Assembly: GCA_003252195.1 (NCBI GenBank) | Contig: QKFK01000238.1 | Coordinates: 1-8,688 of the forward strand | Reading direction: 5' to 3' | Length of the DNA: 8,688 nt | From: Rhodospirillales bacterium | GTDB lineage: Bacteria > Pseudomonadota > Alphaproteobacteria > QKFK01 > SZUA-500 | In this document: positions 5,885-8,688 of the stretch, in pieces | Layout: every line of letters starts with the position of its first letter | How positions within the stretch are numbered: the stretch's first letter is position 1 | Made by a program: the position numbers and the translations under genes | The notes under the pieces: model-generated | What the model was told of the DNA's origin: nothing | What the model saw: the letters and a program-made list of their open reading frames with translations, nothing else | Database searches by the model: none

Positions 5885-7660
5885 TTATTTATCCTTGATG
5901 TTTTCTTGTGTTTCGTCTTGCTCTAATTTCTTTTCGGTGTAACTCTTATTGTTATTGTCATAAGAGAAACCTTCAGCAATAGAACGTAATAAAATCTCTG
6001 TTTCTGCCATGTGCTCACCTAAGGTGCAGGCAATTTGTTGTACAGTAGATAGATTTTTGTTAATAACCTCTCTGGCTCTTTGCGCAATTTGCTCGCGCTT
6101 CATTTCAGAGCCTGTTACGTCTTGTATAATTCCACCGATTACTTGTTTTTTTGTAATGTTAAAAATGGTTATATCGTAAAGACGGTTATCAACTTTCAAA
6201 TGTTCTTTCCTAATGTCTTGTTCGGTTTTTAATGCAGCTTGGAACAAGTTTACAAAAGGGACAAAGTCGTCTAGACGAGCATTTTCCAAATCTTTATCTG
6301 GATAATTTTCTAAATGCTCATCGTCATGGAAGAACAATTTTAGGAATCTATCATTCCATTCCATTATGTTAAGTCTAGCGTCAACCAAAACAATAGCAGC
6401 AGGAATGCAACGAATTAAAGCATTGGCTTTTTTCTGAGCTTGTTGGCGCATATATGATACGCACATATCTGTTTCTGCTTTGCCTTGTAACAATGCTTTT
6501 GCAAAGTTACGACAGGTGCCGTAGCCACAACCACCACAATTTAATTCATCTTCAATGTAGCGTTTGCCAACCTTGAGCAGAGCTCTGCGCATTTCAACTT
6601 CTTCAAAGTTGTTTTGATTAACATCAATAGGTTCGTATTTCTGCTCAATCCTTACAGACGGAGATCGTTTTATTTGGCTTGGAATTGTGCTGTTGTTAAG
6701 AACATCCATGCGTTCTTCTAAGCCACTTTCTTCGTTTTCTGAGCATGGTCCGTTAACGCACCCACCTTCACAGGCAAGAGCTTCAATAAACACAGGTTTT
6801 GTTAATTTGTTTTCATGTAGATTGCGTAGCTCACGTTCAATGTTCTTAATACCAGAAATTGAAATGTAATGGTATTTTGAACGCTCATGATATGGCTTTA
6901 ATGTTTCAATCATTCCGCCTTCAATTGGGTACATCGCGCCTTCTTCAGAATGACGAGGAACAAAAATGTCAAATTGGTTTGGTTTGATTTCCTTAAGATT
7001 AATTTCTTCTTTTTCTAGCCATTTTCTTAAATCGTCAAAAGTTAGGGCGATATTCAAAACATCTGGGTGTCTATCTGCCTCATATTTTTTTGCGATACAT
7101 GGACCAAAGAAAATAGTTTTAATGTTATCTCCAAACTCGTTGCGCAACATTTTGCAGTGAGCAAGCAATGGAGAATCTAAAGATGTAAGTAAATCTGTTT
7201 TATCTGGTAGATATTTACATATAAATTCAACGGCAGAAGGGCAGGCTGTTGACACGTAAATGCGGTTTTCTCCACTGGCAAGAGATTTGGCGACATTAGC
7301 CGAAACTTCTTCTGCGCCAAGGGCTGTTTCACTTACGCCAGCAAAGCCTAATCTGCGAATCGCAGATATGATTTGTGCTTCGCTTACTCCCTTAAACTCA
7401 GATACCCATGAAGGGGCAAGAGATGCGTATATTGTATTCTTTTCTTTTATTAATAATTTAGCTCTGCCTAAGTCGTCTCTAACTTGTTTTGCTTTGGCAG
7501 GGCATATCTCAACACAGTGACCGCAGGCAATGCAAAATTCTGGAATAATGTTAGCACTACCTTCAACGATTTTAATCGCCTTTACAGGGCATTCGCGCAA
7601 GCATTTATAACAATCTTGGCAATCTGTTTTAAGTGTGAATAAAGGGTATTGTAAATCCAT
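5885..7660 (-). CDS. Sensory-type [FeFe] hydrogenase (HsfB/HydS-like) with 4Fe-4S and PAS domains
   Basis: A 591-residue probable H2 or redox sensor. Order of parts: two [4Fe-4S] ferredoxin motifs (C14/C17/C20/C24 and C43/C46/C49/C53); H-cluster domain (about 75-305); an extra 4Fe-4S domain with Cys375, Cys378, Cys383 and Cys400; a PAS domain (about 410-515); and a helical C-terminal segment (about 516-565) that may dimerise or contact a partner. Loop 1 reads STACP (137-141). The ligand Cys140 is kept but the proton-relay Cys of TSCCP is Ala139, which argues for sensing rather than fast catalysis. Loop 2 GPCIAKKYE (186-194) and loop 3 ExLxCxxGC (293-301, Leu for the usual Met) retain their ligands. 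It has no kinase or methyl-accepting output of its own; the phosphatase gene 3 nt downstream is the likely output. It is preceded by a NuoE-like ferredoxin gene 3 nt upstream. ATG at 7660 follows AGGGGAG. Confidence 0.9.
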   Translation of the reverse strand: MDLQYPLFTLKTDCQDCYKCLRECPVKAIKIVEGSANIIPEFCIACGHCVEICPAKAKQVRDDLGRAKLLIKEKNTIYASLAPSWVSEFKGVSEAQIISAIRRLGFAGVSETALGAEEVSANVAKSLASGENRIYVSTACPSAVEFICKYLPDKTDLLTSLDSPLLAHCKMLRNEFGDNIKTIFFGPCIAKKYEADRHPDVLNIALTFDDLRKWLEKEEINLKEIKPNQFDIFVPRHSEEGAMYPIEGGMIETLKPYHERSKYHYISISGIKNIERELRNLHENKLTKPVFIEALACEGGCVNGPCSENEESGLEERMDVLNNSTIPSQIKRSPSVRIEQKYEPIDVNQNNFEEVEMRRALLKVGKRYIEDELNCGGCGYGTCRNFAKALLQGKAETDMCVSYMRQQAQKKANALIRCIPAAIVLVDARLNIMEWNDRFLKLFFHDDEHLENYPDKDLENARLDDFVPFVNLFQAALKTEQDIRKEHLKVDNRLYDITIFNITKKQVIGGIIQDVTGSEMKREQIAQRAREVINKNLSTVQQIACTLGEHMAETEILLRSIAEGFSYDNNNKSYTEKKLEQDETQENIKDK

Positions 7661-7663
7661 GGA

Positions 7664-7912
7664 TTATTTCTCCCCTTTGAAGTGCTTATCAAGGATATCA
7701 ATCAAACTTCCTTGATCTACTTCGTGATAAATTACGTCATTAATGGCAATGTTAGGTCCCTCAGAACACTGTCCACCACAGCGAATTCCGCCAAGTTCTA
7801 TTTCAGCTTCTAGGTTGTTTTTAGCTATATATTCTTCGATGGTTTTAAGGTTGATTGCGTTGCCTCTTGCAAAACAAGAACTACCCATACAAATAGAAAT
7901 CTTAGTTGTCAT
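7664..7912 (-). CDS. NuoE-like thioredoxin-fold [2Fe-2S] ferredoxin, operon position 2
   Basis: 82 residues, almost entirely the thioredoxin-like ferredoxin fold. Ligands Cys8, Cys13, Cys45 and Cys49 match CxxxxC-x31-CxxxC, followed by EGPNI (51-55), which matches the CxxGP step common in NuoE-like proteins. It differs clearly in sequence from the second ferredoxin of this operon (positions 4424-4687), which lacks that step and has an insertion near KQQDHG, so the two are not a recent duplication. The ATG at 7912 begins 1 nt after the Rex stop codon, and its ribosome-binding site (GAGGT) lies inside the end of the Rex gene, pointing to translational coupling. Its position directly before the sensory hydrogenase suggests it supplies or takes electrons there; this is inference. 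Confidence 0.9.
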   Translation of the reverse strand: MTTKISICMGSSCFARGNAINLKTIEEYIAKNNLEAEIELGGIRCGGQCSEGPNIAINDVIYHEVDQGSLIDILDKHFKGEK

Positions 7913-7913
7913 G

Positions 7914-8588
7914 TCACACCTCTTCTATGTCCACAAAGCCAAGTTTAGAAGCTAATTTTACCGATAAAACTGCTAACCCAGATGATAAATCTTCTTTTTG
8001 AGAAACTACATCATCAGGGGTTTTTAGTTTCACAGGTGTAAAATTCCATATGGCCTTAATTCCTGCTTCAACCATTATGTCTGATACCTCTTGTGCGTGC
8101 TCGGCATCAACACATATAACTCCAATGTGTATATGCATGCGTTTGGCCAAGTTAGGTAGTTTTTCCATGGATAAAACTTTTATGCCGTGAATTTCTTGCC
8201 CTATTTTTTTATCGTCTTTGTCAAAGGCAGCAATTATTTTTAAGCCATGGTTTTGAAAGCCTTGATATCCCATTAAGGCAGAACCTAAGTTGCCTGCTCC
8301 AACTAAAAAAGCTTCCGTTACATTGTCCCAACCTAAAAAATGCTCAATTTTCTTAATTGCTTCTTTGGTTGTGAAGCCGATTCGAGGCTTGCCTTCTGCT
8401 CCTGTTGAAGCGATATCTTTGCGTACAACGATTGGTTCAATGTTTAATTCTTGGGCTAGAAAAGTTGTTGAAACTGTCTCAACGTCTTGTTTTTCAAGGT
8501 CTTTTAAGATTCGCAAATATTGAGGGAGACGCTTGATTGTAGGAATCCCTGCTTTTCTTTGTTCATTATCGCGAATGGAGTTTTTCAC
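7914..8588 (-). CDS. rex: Rex-type redox-sensing transcriptional repressor
   Basis: Rex binds DNA when NADH/NAD+ is low and releases it when NADH is high, controlling fermentative and hydrogenase genes. The 224-residue product has the winged-helix N-terminus (IPTIKRLPQYLRIL at 15-28; VRKDIA at 55-60) and the Rossmann fold with VGAGNLGSA (96-104) and AFD (121-123), whose Asp is placed to bind the adenosine ribose. Length is normal for the family. The start codon is GTG at 8588; no other start lies before the essential N-terminal helix, and AAGGG lies about 11 nt upstream. It is the first gene of the operon, so it probably controls its own expression and that of both hydrogenases. The typical Rex motif near position 64-72 reads GAEGKPRIGF, close to the usual GxxGxxGxGY. 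Confidence 0.94.
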   Translation of the reverse strand: MKNSIRDNEQRKAGIPTIKRLPQYLRILKDLEKQDVETVSTTFLAQELNIEPIVVRKDIASTGAEGKPRIGFTTKEAIKKIEHFLGWDNVTEAFLVGAGNLGSALMGYQGFQNHGLKIIAAFDKDDKKIGQEIHGIKVLSMEKLPNLAKRMHIHIGVICVDAEHAQEVSDIMVEAGIKAIWNFTPVKLKTPDDVVSQKEDLSSGLAVLSVKLASKLGFVDIEEV

Positions 8589-8607
8589 TTTATTATTAGC
8601 CCTTTTT

Positions 8608-8658
8608 ATATCGATATTTTTATACTTAAAGATTAAGTATTTTTGTATCGATATTCAA
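8608..8658 (-). promoter_or_regulatory. Symmetric dyad with nested palindromes upstream of rex; possible operator and promoter
   Basis: A 47-bp interrupted inverted repeat spans 8608-8654 and is centred on position 8631. The inner arms ATACTTAA (8622-8629) and TTAAGTAT (8633-8640) are perfect, with a 3-nt spacer. The outer arms, ATATCGATA (8608-8616) and TATCGATAT (8646-8654), are each built on the palindrome TATCGATA. A weak promoter on the - strand, TTGAAT (8658-8653), 17 nt, TAATCT (8635-8630), would place the dyad across the -35, the spacer and the -10. It does not match the canonical Rex site TTGTGAA-N4-TTCACAA. The symmetry is seen; promoter and operator roles are inferred. Confidence 0.45.
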
Positions 8659-8688
8659 TAATTTTTTTGTAAAATTATGTAAACAAAA

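Noticed and set aside
5885..7660. Second catalytic hydrogenase subunit
   Set aside because: The relay cysteine is Ala139, and the PAS domain plus the adjacent phosphatase point to sensing.
4424..7912. Tandem duplication of the two NuoE-like genes
   Set aside because: They share only the fold pattern and cysteine spacing; sequence, length and loop features differ, and they are separated by two genes.
8626..8636. CtrA-type site (TTAA repeats) upstream of rex
   Set aside because: CtrA sites need TTAA-N7-TTAA; here the two TTAA are only 3 nt apart.
8667..8686. Rex-like half sites TTGT-N12-ACAA at the right edge
   Set aside because: The canonical Rex site has 10 nt between TTGT and ACAA and conserved inner bases; here the spacing is 2 nt longer and the inner bases do not match. 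The region is so AT-rich that such half sites occur by chance.

Overview
The window is AT-rich and holds nine supported genes in two converging blocks. Three genes lie on the + strand at the left (positions 1-2786). Six tightly packed genes lie on the - strand (2876-8588). The two blocks meet at a shared hairpin terminator at 2830-2860. No rRNA, tRNA, CRISPR array or insertion sequence was seen.

The right-hand block reads as one operon, in the order: Rex-type NADH/NAD+-sensing repressor, NuoE-like [2Fe-2S] thioredoxin-fold ferredoxin, sensory-type [FeFe] hydrogenase with a PAS domain, SpoIIE/PP2C-type phosphatase, a second NuoE-like ferredoxin, and a group-B-type [FeFe] hydrogenase. The first four genes are separated by only 1-3 nt; the last two gaps are 18 and 33 nt. 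The likely logic is as follows. Rex sets transcription according to NADH/NAD+. The sensory hydrogenase has lost the proton-relay cysteine of its H-cluster loop and carries a PAS domain, so it probably reads H2 or redox state and passes this to the phosphatase. The last gene keeps every H-cluster motif and is the probable catalytic enzyme. No kinase, anti-sigma factor or STAS partner for the phosphatase, and no HydE/F/G maturases, are in the window, so these must lie elsewhere if the system works.

The left-hand block is poorly characterised. It holds a multi-pass membrane protein whose frame stays open to the window edge, a 653-residue protein, and a 49-residue helical protein. The 653-residue protein has two repeated units that look like degenerate zinc-metallopeptidase domains (DUF6782-like, from memory) and a glycine/arginine-rich tail. 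A perfect 9-bp inverted repeat covers the ribosome-binding site of the 653-residue gene.

The organism is a strictly fermentative or H2-metabolising anaerobe with low GC. The hydrogenase cassette resembles those of Clostridia, Spirochaetes and Elusimicrobia. DUF6782-like proteins are, as I recall them, commoner in Alphaproteobacteria, which would fit an anaerobic gut lineage of that class. This placement is tentative.
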